Position numbers and translations under genes: made by a program
Assembly (NCBI GenBank): GCA_900548585.1
Contig: URLI01000046.1
Location: forward strand, 1 to 14,836
Direction: 5' to 3'
Origin: an uncultured Prevotella sp.
GTDB lineage: Bacteria > Bacteroidota > Bacteroidia > Bacteroidales > Bacteroidaceae
Length of the DNA stretch: 14,836 nt
The notes under the pieces: model-generated
The model's database searches: none
Told to the model about the DNA's origin: nothing
What the model saw: only the letters and a program-made list of their open reading frames with translations
In this document: positions 1 through 7,308 of the stretch, in pieces
Layout of the letters: every line of letters begins with the position of its first letter
How positions within the stretch are numbered: the first letter of the stretch is position 1

Positions 1-598
1 GTATGTCGCTTATTATCCTGAACGAAACGAACGGCACGCCATAGACATGGCATGTCTGTGCTATCGAGCAGCTCTCCATGTCCACCGCCATAGCCTCGGG
101 GAAGTGCCCGAGTATGTCGCGCATCTTCTCCTTCGAGTCCACAAACCAGTCGCCGGTGACGGTCAGTCCGGCATGTATGCGCGGCAGTCCGTGCCCTAAG
201 GAATTGAGTGCAAGAGCCTTGTCTATGAGTTCCGTGGGCGCGGCATAGCGCGCCGGCATACCCATTATCTGTCCGAGCTCGCATTCCTTGCCGCAGTAGG
301 CATCGTGATAAGCGCACTCCCGGGCCACCACCACCTCGGTAATGTTAAGGTCGGCAGACGCTCCTCCAGCCACTCCCGTTGATATTACAAGCTCCGGGGC
401 GAAACCGGCAATCATTTCTGCCGCGCCCACCGCCGAGTTAACCTTTCCTATACCGCACTGTTCGATGACAACCTCGTTGCCGCCGATGCTGCCTGTGTAG
501 AACTCCCGTGCGCCCTTTCCATCTATCTTTTCGCCATCGAGGAGAGCGCGCAGTTGCCGCAGTTCCTTCTCCATAGCCACAATAATTCCAATCCTCAT
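1..598 (-). CDS. mtnN: 5'-methylthioadenosine/S-adenosylhomocysteine nucleosidase, C-terminus cut by window edge
   Basis: This enzyme hydrolyses methylthioadenosine and S-adenosylhomocysteine to adenine plus the thioribosyl or ribosyl-homocysteine product in the cytosol, which recycles by-products of SAM use. Read leftward from ATG at 598, 199 codons are present. The N-terminus MRIGIIVAMEKEL matches the family opening, with Glu12 in the position of the substrate-binding Glu. The glycine-rich stretch VISTGVAGG lies at residues 71-79, AVDMES at 171-176 carries the second conserved Glu (175), and RIISD ends in Asp198, the general acid, only 4 bp from the window edge. About 30 more residues should lie outside. 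A weak alternative start at Met9 would lose the first beta strand. The gene is divergent from the YfhO-family gene. What is seen fits this family rather than the related futalosine hydrolase, but that paralogue cannot be fully excluded without the C-terminus. Confidence 0.93.
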   Translation of the reverse strand, partial: MRIGIIVAMEKELRQLRALLDGEKIDGKGAREFYTGSIGGNEVVIEQCGIGKVNSAVGAAEMIAGFAPELVISTGVAGGASADLNITEVVVARECAYHDAYCGKECELGQIMGMPARYAAPTELIDKALALNSLGHGLPRIHAGLTVTGDWFVDSKEKMRDILGHFPEAMAVDMESCSIAQTCHVYGVPFVSFRIISDI

Positions 599-614
599 AA
601 TGCCAAACTTTTCT

Positions 615-623
615 GCAAAGTTA
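615..623 (-). promoter_or_regulatory. Predicted -7 box for the nucleosidase gene
   Basis: Read on the minus strand this is TAACTTTGC, an exact match to the Bacteroidota -7 consensus TAnnTTTG. It lies 16 bp ahead of the ATG at 598, which implies a very short leader. I see no TTTG at the expected -33 distance. Confidence 0.55.
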
Positions 624-666
624 CTGTTTTTTTCACTCACCGGTACATTATATCAAAAAAAATATA

Positions 667-675
667 TAATTTTGC
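667..675 (+). promoter_or_regulatory. Predicted -7 box for the YfhO-family gene
   Basis: TAATTTTGC matches TAnnTTTG and sits 34 bp ahead of the ATG at 710, in an AT-rich stretch. No TTTG is found 19-21 bp upstream, so only half of the promoter is supported. The open reading frame stays open upstream through this box and into the divergent gene, so the box supports a start at 710 over any earlier codon. Confidence 0.5.
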
Positions 676-709
676 AGTCAGAACATACATATATCAATTA
701 TCGAACACG

Positions 710-3217
710 ATGAAAACCCTGAAACAATACCTGCCCGACATCATGGTCGTGGTGCTGTTTGTGATAATCTCGTTTGCATATTTCTTCCCGGCAGACATTG
801 AGGGAAGGATCCTTTACCGGCACGACTCCTCCGCAGGAAAGGGACTGGGGCGCGAACTGACTGAATATTACGAGCAGACCGGTGAGCACTCACGGTGGAC
901 AAACTCTGCCTTCAGCGGTATGCCAACCTACCAGATTGCACCGTCATACGGCAGCACCGACGGGCTGAACCAGGCCATAAACGCCTACCACCTTTGGCTG
1001 CCGGAGAACGTGTGGCTCATCTTCTCCTACCTGCTGGGCTTCTACATATTGCTCCGCGCATTCGATTTCCGCCAGTGGATGGCAGCGCTCGGGGCTGTGA
1101 TGTGGGCATTCAGCAGTTATTTCCTCATCATCATCGCCGCAGGACACCTGTGGAAGGTGATGGCGCTGGCCTACCTGCCGCCGATGATTGCCGGCGTGGT
1201 GCTGGCATACCGGGGCAAACTGCTGCCGGGATTCATAGTCACGGCGATATTCACGGCGTTTGAGGTCAAGGCGAACCACGTGCAGATGACATACTACTAC
1301 CTGTTCATCATCGCATTCCTCGTCATCGCATTCCTCGTTGAGGCAATACGGCGGAAACAACTAAAGACATTCCTTAAAGCCACGGCGGTGTGCGTCGCCG
1401 GCGCGGCGATCGGCATATCGATAAACCTGTCGAACCTGTACCACACATGGCAATACCAGAAGGAGTCGATGCGCGGCAAGACAGAGCTCAACAAGGGGAA
1501 CACCGCCGACCAGACAGACAGCGGCCTCGGGCGCGAATACATCACGCAGTGGAGCTACGGCACCGGCGAGACGTGGACGCTGCTGATACCGAACACCAAG
1601 GGCGGCGCAAGCATTCCGCTGGCACAGAACAAGACGGCGATGGAGAAGGCCAACCCGGATTATGCGCAAATATACAATCAGATGGGGCAATACTGGGGCG
1701 AGCAGCCAGGCACGAGCGGCCCTGTTTATGTGGGAGCCTTCGTGATAATGCTGTTCTTGTTAGGACTGTTCATCGTCAAGGGACCGGTGAAATGGGCACT
1801 GCTGGCAGCCACCGTGCTGTCAATCATGCTGTCGTGGGGACACAATTTCATGCCGCTCACGGATTTCTTCATAGACTACTTCCCGATGTACTCAAAATTC
1901 CGAACGGTGGCGTCGATACTTGTCATCGCCGAGTTCACGATACCGCTGCTGGCAATGCTGGCACTGAAAAAAGTGGCTGACGAGCCGGAACTGCTCAAAA
2001 GGAAGGCGAAATGGGTTTACGTCAGCTTCGGACTCACCGCAGGAGCGTGCGCCATGTTCGCCATCGCGCCCACCCTGTTCTTCAGCGACTTCATCTCCTC
2101 GGCAGAGATGAACGCCCTGTCGCAGTTCCCCGCCGACGTACTCTCCTCGCTGCTTCCCAACATAAGGGAGATGCGCGAGGCCATGTTCACCTCCGACTGC
2201 TGGCGCTCGTTCTTCATCATCGTGGTGGGCACGCTGGTGCTGCTGCTGTTCAAGTCAAGGAAAATCGGCGTATCAACGATGACGTTCACCCTGCTCGCGC
2301 TGTGCCTAATAGACCTGTGGCAGATTGACAAGCGGTATCTCAACGACGGCATGTTCGTCAGCGCGTGGGAGCGCGAGGCGCCGATTGAGATGACCAAGAC
2401 CGACGAGCAGATACTAAGCGACAAGACATCGCTGGGCAATTTCCGCGTGCTCAACTTCGCCACCAACACCTTCAACGAGAACAACACCTCGTACTACCAC
2501 AAGAGCATCGGCGGATACCACCCAGCGAAACTGCGCCGCTACCAGGAACTCATCGAGGAATACATCGCGCCGCAGATGGCAGTCACCGCCCCGTCAATCG
2601 CCGACGCTATGGGCGACATGACGAAACTCAACGGCGACAGCCTCTTCCCGGTGCTGAACATGCTCAACACCCGGTATTTCATCATGCCGCTGCAAGGGGG
2701 GCAGACCGCACCCGTGAAAAACCCATACGGCTACGGCAACGGCTGGTTCGTTGACAGGATAACCTATGCCGCCAACGCAAACAGCGAGCTGGAAAGCATC
2801 AGAAAGACCGCGCTGCGCCACGAGGCCGTGGCAGACAGGAAGTTCGAGAAAATACTGGGACAGTCAAAGGAACAGACAGGCGAGGCAACCGTCACGCTTA
2901 CGTCATACAAGCCGAACCATCTCACATACGACGTGAGCTCGGCAACAGGCGGCATCGTGGTGTTCTCAGAGATTTACTACCCGGGATGGACGGCCACGAT
3001 CGACGGCAAGCCCGCCGAGGTGGGACGCGCCGACTATGTGCTGCGCGCGCTGCAGATGCCGGCGGGCAGCCACAAGGTGGAGCTGATGTTCTACCCGAAA
3101 TCGGTCAACAGCACCGAGACCGTGGCATACACCGCCTACGCACTGCTGTTCGTGGCAATATGCGCCGGGGCATTCTTCGAGAGGAAAAAACGCAGGAGGA
3201 AGGAAATAAACAACTGA
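710..3217 (+). CDS. YfhO-family polytopic membrane protein
   Basis: This is an 835-residue inner-membrane protein. It opens with a short cytoplasmic end (MKTLKQYLPD) and a first membrane helix at about residues 11-28. A polar loop with conserved-looking Asp residues and the sequence SAFSGMPTYQ follows, then roughly a dozen hydrophobic helices up to about residue 560. After that comes a long soluble segment (about 570-795), a last helix (about 800-820) and a basic tail, RKKRRRK. This layout is that of the YfhO family, GT-C-like membrane proteins. In Bacillus and Listeria, YfhO relatives are linked to glycosylation of lipoteichoic acid. Bacteroidota lack that polymer, so the substrate here is unknown, and transfer of a lipid-linked sugar to an envelope glycan or protein is only an inference. 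The start at 710 is chosen because the frame upstream crosses the promoter and the neighbouring gene. The rpsO promoter begins 5 bp after the stop. Confidence 0.85.
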   Translation: MKTLKQYLPDIMVVVLFVIISFAYFFPADIEGRILYRHDSSAGKGLGRELTEYYEQTGEHSRWTNSAFSGMPTYQIAPSYGSTDGLNQAINAYHLWLPENVWLIFSYLLGFYILLRAFDFRQWMAALGAVMWAFSSYFLIIIAAGHLWKVMALAYLPPMIAGVVLAYRGKLLPGFIVTAIFTAFEVKANHVQMTYYYLFIIAFLVIAFLVEAIRRKQLKTFLKATAVCVAGAAIGISINLSNLYHTWQYQKESMRGKTELNKGNTADQTDSGLGREYITQWSYGTGETWTLLIPNTKGGASIPLAQNKTAMEKANPDYAQIYNQMGQYWGEQPGTSGPVYVGAFVIMLFLLGLFIVKGPVKWALLAATVLSIMLSWGHNFMPLTDFFIDYFPMYSKFRTVASILVIAEFTIPLLAMLALKKVADEPELLKRKAKWVYVSFGLTAGACAMFAIAPTLFFSDFISSAEMNALSQFPADVLSSLLPNIREMREAMFTSDCWRSFFIIVVGTLVLLLFKSRKIGVSTMTFTLLALCLIDLWQIDKRYLNDGMFVSAWEREAPIEMTKTDEQILSDKTSLGNFRVLNFATNTFNENNTSYYHKSIGGYHPAKLRRYQELIEEYIAPQMAVTAPSIADAMGDMTKLNGDSLFPVLNMLNTRYFIMPLQGGQTAPVKNPYGYGNGWFVDRITYAANANSELESIRKTALRHEAVADRKFEKILGQSKEQTGEATVTLTSYKPNHLTYDVSSATGGIVVFSEIYYPGWTATIDGKPAEVGRADYVLRALQMPAGSHKVELMFYPKSVNSTETVAYTAYALLFVAICAGAFFERKKRRRKEINN

Positions 3218-3221
3218 AATG

Positions 3222-3254
3222 TTTGGCAGTGAGAATAAAAAGTGGTAACTTTGC
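3222..3254 (+). promoter_or_regulatory. rpsO promoter (TTTG-N20-TAACTTTG)
   Basis: A -33 TTTG (3222-3225) and a -7 TAACTTTGC (3246-3254) are separated by exactly 20 bp, a near-perfect Bacteroidota housekeeping promoter. The TSS should fall near 3260, leaving an AT-rich leader of about 40 nt before the rpsO ATG with no Shine-Dalgarno. Confidence 0.85.
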
Positions 3255-3298
3255 AGCCGATTTTCAAAACATAATTAATTAACTCACAACAATTCGCT

Positions 3299-3568
3299 AT
3301 GTATTTAGACAAAGCCAAGAAAGAAGAGATCTTTGGACAATACGGAAAGTCGAACACTGATACTGGCTCACCCGAGAGTCAGGTAGCATTGTTTTCATAC
3401 CGTATTTCCCACTTGACGGAACACCTGAAGCAGCACCGTAAAGATCATACTACCGCACGCTCGCTGATGAAGATGGTAGGAAAACGCCGTGCTTTGCTCG
3501 ATTATCTGAAAGACCGCGACATCGAACGCTACCGCGCAATCATCAAGTCGCTCGGACTGCGCCGATAA
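3299..3568 (+). CDS. rpsO: 30S ribosomal protein S15
   Basis: S15 binds 16S rRNA in the central domain of the small subunit and helps start assembly of the platform. The 89-residue product has the family's standard length and its hallmark stretches: TGSPESQVALFSYRI at residues 22-36, LTEHLKQHRKDH at 39-50, and the C-terminal block KRRALLDYLKDRDIERYRAIIKSLGLRR. It has its own strong promoter immediately after the YfhO gene and a hairpin terminator after the stop, so it is probably transcribed alone. In many bacteria S15 represses its own translation through a leader structure. The short AT-rich leader here shows no obvious such fold. Confidence 0.98.
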   Translation: MYLDKAKKEEIFGQYGKSNTDTGSPESQVALFSYRISHLTEHLKQHRKDHTTARSLMKMVGKRRALLDYLKDRDIERYRAIIKSLGLRR

Positions 3569-3604
3569 TCGCAATACAGCAAACACGCGGCAAGGCTTCA
3601 CAGG

Positions 3605-3639
3605 AAAACCCGCTCTCCAACATGGAAAGCGGGATTTTT
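3605..3639 (+). terminator. Intrinsic terminator after rpsO, probably bidirectional
   Basis: A stem of CCCGCTCTCC (3609-3618) pairs with GGAAAGCGGG (3624-3633) with one mismatch across a five-base loop, and is followed by ATTTTT on the plus strand. Read from the other strand the same stem is followed by TTTT, so it could also stop leftward transcripts of the convergent DUF3943 gene. Confidence 0.8.
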
Positions 3640-3663
3640 CATGCCCATGCCCAAAGCGATTAA

Positions 3664-3725
3664 ACCCAAACCGGTCATTACGCAACCGGCTACAATCAGT
3701 TCCGGTTCCAATGACCGGTTTGGGT
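3664..3725. repeat. Perfect 16-bp inverted repeat with a nested smaller one
   Basis: ACCCAAACCGGTCATT (3664-3679) and its exact reverse complement (3710-3725) flank 30 bases. Inside these, AACCGG (3684-3689) pairs with CCGGTT (3702-3707). It lies between the rpsO terminator and the end of the convergent DUF3943 gene, 23 bp past that gene's stop. No T-run follows on either strand. It could act as a second barrier for leftward transcripts, as a REP-like element or as a protein-binding site; which of these cannot be told from sequence alone. Confidence 0.75.
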
Positions 3726-3748
3726 CAAAGACGGGAAGGCACAGGTCT

Positions 3749-6286
3749 CTAAAACCGGTATGTCAGCCCTCCGTTAAACTCAAAGGTGCGGGTATGCACA
3801 TCATCGTAGTAACGGTAATGGGTGTCGCGCACGAAAGAAGACCAGGAGAGCTCGATGCCGAGATTGCCGCGCAGGCGGAACGTCATGCGCGGGTTGATGA
3901 CAAGCAGCTGAGCATTGCCACGGTCGCCCTGTGCGTTGACAAAGAGAGGGTCTATGTTTTCCAGGTCCTTGCCCTCGTATCCCTTCCATGTGTAGATGCG
4001 GTAATAGTCGAGGTTGAGCAGGAACTTGCCGATACGCTCGAACTCAAGTATTGTGTTGCTCTTGAAACTATACCCCGAGCCCATGTTGTAGTCGCGGTCT
4101 ATCACGTTGTAGTAGTCGCTCTTTGTGCCGCCAAGGACTATTACGTCCATGAACACGCGCTGCTCCATATGCTTCATGTTGCCCACCTTCTGGAAGCGGT
4201 ATATCAGCCCGGGGCCGAACGCGGCAGCCTCCGAGATGCGGTATGGCGTGAGCGACGTGCCGTCCTTCACCGGCTTGGAGTCGTAGTAGTTGAAATGCTG
4301 GAATATTCCGAACTCCGTATCCATGTGTTTCCCGGCATACACCGGCGCGCTCCACAGCCTGCCGAGGAGGTGCATCCCGTTTATAAGAGGCTGGTTAGGA
4401 GACAGCCCGACGGTGATGCTCGCCGAGAAATAGTCGTAAGGCTTGTTTTCCTCCTCGTTGAAAGGGTCGCCATAGTCCAGGAACAGATTGACGTAAGGAT
4501 TATGCTCTCCACGGAACAGTCCGCCGTCGTCAGCCAGATAGCGCGAGCCCACGGTGATGTCGAACTCAACCGGGAACCGCACATAGTCGTGATACAGGTA
4601 ATAGTCGCCGCGCACACGCGTCGCGTCACCATCGATGATGCGGTTGAGGCCCTGCATAGGGTTCACCAAAGCGGCGGCAAACTCACGCAGGAAACGGCGC
4701 ATGCCGTGCGTGCGGTCGTTGAGTATCAGCGCGGAAATGCGGTGGGTTATCTCGCCTATGCAGACACCCCCGAAGGAAGTGGCAATGAGGTCGTTGATTG
4801 CGGGAGGCTCAACCTCGCCGGCCATTTCCCACATAAGACTTCCGCCGACGGCGTATGGAACGGACTCCCAGAAATTGAGATTGTTGCTGCGCGCCGAGTT
4901 GAAGTAAAGGCTGCCGTGGTAAGGGTGGGCAAACAGGTTGGTTGAGAACTGGTCGTTGTCCCACACGAAAGCGTTCTTGAAATTGTCGCCAAGCGACTTG
5001 AAGTTCACCTTTGCAAAGTCCTCGTTCAGCACGAACCTGTCGAAACAATGCACAAGGACGTTTACGCCGGTGGCCTCGGCAGCCGCTGCCCAGAAACGTT
5101 TGCGCCGGCGCCATGGAGCATCGCAGGCAAAGGCATCAAGAGAATCAACGGGCATCCTGCGGCGCAGCGCTTTCTCGATGAACGGCAAGCGGTCGCTCCT
5201 CCTGTCATATTTGAAAGTAAGCCCCACAGCCCCGTAAAACTTATGCCCGTAGTCGCGGTTGCTGCCGTAGTGCCGTGCGTCACCGTATCCCAGAGAGGCG
5301 AACGCTCCCACTCTGGGCGTTATACTGTAATCCAAATTGGCATTAACTTGCAGGGAATAGAGGCGCTCCGGCTTGTTGTTTGTGTTCCTCTCAAAATTCT
5401 CTATATGGTAAAATCCCACGTCGCCGCTGAGCGACCACCGCCTGCCCAACGGGAAATACTGTCCCAGGCGGTAGAACAACGCGCCGGAGAAACCGTCATC
5501 CAATCCCAGATAGTGCGTGCCGAACCCCACTATGCTGTAAGTGCTGCGGTTGCGGAAACGCAGTGCCACATTGAACTTCGACGTGTTTCCAAGAAAGAAC
5601 ATGAAGTCTATGCGTGTCAGCGGGTTGATGTTCACTAGCCCGATCTTGCTGGCCACGGTGTCGCGCGTATAGTTGAATAAGCCGACCTGCACGCCGCGCG
5701 GATGTTTGACGGCAACGTTGATCAGTCCGATTTGCGAGCCGTTCAGCGTGTCGGCATAGTTGTAACCACTCACCTGCAAACCGCTCATCACGCCAGACGA
5801 CACATTTGTCAGCAACGACAACTGCATGCCGCGCCTCACGCCGGCCGACACATTGCTCACGCCACCAATCTGGATGCCGCTGAAAGGAGTGGCAGACGCG
5901 TTGCTCAGCGCCGCAAACTGTATGCCGTTGGCACGTGCAGTGATGTTGGAAATCACCGCCATCTGCAAGCCGCGCATCTCGCCGCCCACCCCATTGACGA
6001 GGCCGGACACCTGGACACCGCGCATGTTTCCAATAGTGGAGGCCCACAGACCGCCGATGCTGACACCGCGAATGTCACGCATGGCGACAGACTCGATGAG
6101 TCCCAACTGGAAGCCACGCAGCGAATCGACATTGGTGAAAAGTCCTAACCCAAAGCCACTCACGAGACACGAGTCGGCTGCGTAGCGGCGATGACCGAAC
6201 GCAACATTTGGAGGCCGGTGTATCTGGGAAAACGCTGTTGAAGCGCAAATAGCAAACAGTAGAGCAATGGAAAGGTGTCTGCGCAT
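3749..6286 (-). CDS. Predicted outer-membrane protein: surface repeats plus DUF3943
   Basis: The 845-residue protein starts with a signal peptide (about 1-20, ending STAFS before Gln). Residues about 57-221 hold roughly eleven repeats of 14-16 residues with the pattern RG(V/L/I)Q(V/I/M)xxLxNV, like the LA_2272-type surface repeats annotated in Bacteroidota and Leptospira. An antiparallel-strand region rich in alternating aromatic and polar residues follows (about 225-360). A domain at about 398-560 carries HPYHGSLYFNSARSNN, WEMAGEVEPPAINDL and a GGVCIGE stretch, which I recognise as DUF3943. The rest is strand-rich and ends GGLTYRF, with the terminal Phe typical of outer-membrane barrels. The function is unknown. 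Location in the outer membrane is inferred from the signal peptide, barrel-like pattern and last residue. It is transcribed alone from a -7 box 27 bp upstream, divergent from birA and convergent with rpsO. Confidence 0.85.
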   Translation of the reverse strand: MRRHLSIALLFAICASTAFSQIHRPPNVAFGHRRYAADSCLVSGFGLGLFTNVDSLRGFQLGLIESVAMRDIRGVSIGGLWASTIGNMRGVQVSGLVNGVGGEMRGLQMAVISNITARANGIQFAALSNASATPFSGIQIGGVSNVSAGVRRGMQLSLLTNVSSGVMSGLQVSGYNYADTLNGSQIGLINVAVKHPRGVQVGLFNYTRDTVASKIGLVNINPLTRIDFMFFLGNTSKFNVALRFRNRSTYSIVGFGTHYLGLDDGFSGALFYRLGQYFPLGRRWSLSGDVGFYHIENFERNTNNKPERLYSLQVNANLDYSITPRVGAFASLGYGDARHYGSNRDYGHKFYGAVGLTFKYDRRSDRLPFIEKALRRRMPVDSLDAFACDAPWRRRKRFWAAAAEATGVNVLVHCFDRFVLNEDFAKVNFKSLGDNFKNAFVWDNDQFSTNLFAHPYHGSLYFNSARSNNLNFWESVPYAVGGSLMWEMAGEVEPPAINDLIATSFGGVCIGEITHRISALILNDRTHGMRRFLREFAAALVNPMQGLNRIIDGDATRVRGDYYLYHDYVRFPVEFDITVGSRYLADDGGLFRGEHNPYVNLFLDYGDPFNEEENKPYDYFSASITVGLSPNQPLINGMHLLGRLWSAPVYAGKHMDTEFGIFQHFNYYDSKPVKDGTSLTPYRISEAAAFGPGLIYRFQKVGNMKHMEQRVFMDVIVLGGTKSDYYNVIDRDYNMGSGYSFKSNTILEFERIGKFLLNLDYYRIYTWKGYEGKDLENIDPLFVNAQGDRGNAQLLVINPRMTFRLRGNLGIELSWSSFVRDTHYRYYDDVHTRTFEFNGGLTYRF

Positions 6287-6312
6287 AATATATAAAAATT
6301 AAGGATACGCCT

Positions 6313-6321
6313 GCAAAATTA
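6313..6321 (-). promoter_or_regulatory. Predicted -7 box for the DUF3943 gene
   Basis: Read leftward this is TAATTTTGC, matching TAnnTTTG, 27 bp ahead of the ATG at 6286. No TTTG is seen at the -33 spacing. The leader is AT-rich and lacks a Shine-Dalgarno. Confidence 0.55.
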
Positions 6322-6431
6322 ATAAAAAATCTCATACCCACGCACACTGGCGGTGCAAAATCATGCAGAAAGGGATGGCAAATTGCCTTTACGGCCTCGT
6401 TCCCACCAGCAGGAAGCCGGCATTCCAACAC

Positions 6432-6456
6432 GGCGGCGGCAAAAAAAAGCGCCGCC
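6432..6456 (+). other. GC-rich hairpin with an A8 loop in the birA upstream region
   Basis: GGCGGCG (6432-6438) pairs perfectly with CGCCGCC (6450-6456) around an 11-base loop containing eight A residues. It lies 26 bp upstream of the birA -7 box. It is not followed by a T-run on the plus strand, so it is not an obvious terminator. An operator or DNA-structural role is possible but unproven. Confidence 0.4.
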
Positions 6457-6481
6457 AGACGGCTGTTTGCGAATTATTCAT

Positions 6482-6490
6482 TATCTTTGC
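6482..6490 (+). promoter_or_regulatory. Predicted -7 box for birA-pyrH, almost touching the start codon
   Basis: TATCTTTGC matches TAnnTTTG and ends only 8 bp before the birA ATG at 6499. The TSS expected a few bases downstream would leave an mRNA with almost no leader. No TTTG is found at N19-21; a TTTG at 6466-6469 is only 12 bp away. Confidence 0.55.
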
Positions 6491-6498
6491 ATGCAGTG

Positions 6499-7284
6499 AT
6501 GGATTGCAAGATTATCTACAAGGAGGAGCTTGACTCAACCAACGACTTCCTGCGGGGATATGACGGCGGCGAGGACATGACCGTGGTGTGGGCCGGTTTC
6601 CAGACGGCAGGACGCGGACAGGGAGCGAACCACTGGGAAAGCGAGCCGGGCAAGAACCTTACCTTCAGCATGAGAATACGCCCGGCCGGCATACCTGCCA
6701 GCGGACAATACATAATATCCATGCTCGTGGCTGTGGCGACAAGCGAGTATCTCGCGCGCACGCTGAATTGCGAGGTTCAGGTGAAATGGCCAAACGACAT
6801 ATACATCGGCGACAGGAAAATCGCCGGGATACTGATAGAGAACCGTCTCGCGGGCCGTCACATCAAGGACTGCATCATAGGCATAGGGCTGAACGTGAAC
6901 CAAAAGGTGTTCCGAAGCGATGCGCCAAACCCCGTGTCAATGGTTCAGGTCGACGGAACCGAGCGTGACTGCGGAGAAGTGCTGCGGGCGCTTACAGACT
7001 GCTGCTCTCGCTACATCGAGGACTTCGATGCCATTGACATACGCCGCCGTTACCGCAGCATACTGTACCGCCGCACCGGCTTCCACGGATACCGTGATGC
7101 CTCCGGGCGGTTCAGCGCGGAAATAGCGGGCGTGGAGGATGACGGCCACATCGTCCTGCGCGACACCGCCGGGCGATGCCGGCGCTATGCCTTCAAGGAA
7201 GTGGCGTTTGTGACGGATTGGGATAGTAGCCATGGTAATACCATCGATACCAGTAGTCTTATCGATACTGACAATCATAAATAA
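6499..7284 (+). CDS. birA: Biotin--[acetyl-CoA-carboxylase] ligase (catalytic domain only)
   Basis: BirA makes biotinyl-AMP and attaches biotin to the lysine of biotin carrier proteins such as that of acetyl-CoA carboxylase. The 261-residue product begins directly at the catalytic domain: EELDSTND (9-16), the biotin-binding loop GRGQGANHW (38-46), KWPNDIY (96-102), KIAGILIEN (107-115) and GIGLNVNQ further on, then a small C-terminal domain. The N-terminal helix-turn-helix of repressor-type BirA is absent, so this is a group I ligase that should not regulate transcription. ATG 6499 is preferred. The in-frame TTG at 6487 lies inside the promoter box, and the next internal Met (residue 27) would remove conserved sequence. 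The last 20 or so residues (DSSHGNTIDTSSLIDTDNHK) extend past the usual end of the fold. pyrH follows after 24 bp, so the two are likely one operon. Confidence 0.95.
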   Translation: MDCKIIYKEELDSTNDFLRGYDGGEDMTVVWAGFQTAGRGQGANHWESEPGKNLTFSMRIRPAGIPASGQYIISMLVAVATSEYLARTLNCEVQVKWPNDIYIGDRKIAGILIENRLAGRHIKDCIIGIGLNVNQKVFRSDAPNPVSMVQVDGTERDCGEVLRALTDCCSRYIEDFDAIDIRRRYRSILYRRTGFHGYRDASGRFSAEIAGVEDDGHIVLRDTAGRCRRYAFKEVAFVTDWDSSHGNTIDTSSLIDTDNHK

Positions 7285-7308
7285 TTGAAAAACAATAAAA
7301 CCAAAGAT

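Noticed and set aside
554..709. N-terminal extension of the YfhO protein from a TTG start
   Set aside because: It would overlap the divergent nucleosidase gene and its promoter, and its sequence is unlike a membrane-protein start.
3641..4945. 434-codon open frame on the plus strand opposite the DUF3943 gene
   Set aside because: It lies antisense to a well-supported protein, has no promoter or recognisable domain, and begins beside the rpsO terminator. Its low-complexity V/A/R-rich sequence is what the GC-rich complementary strand gives.
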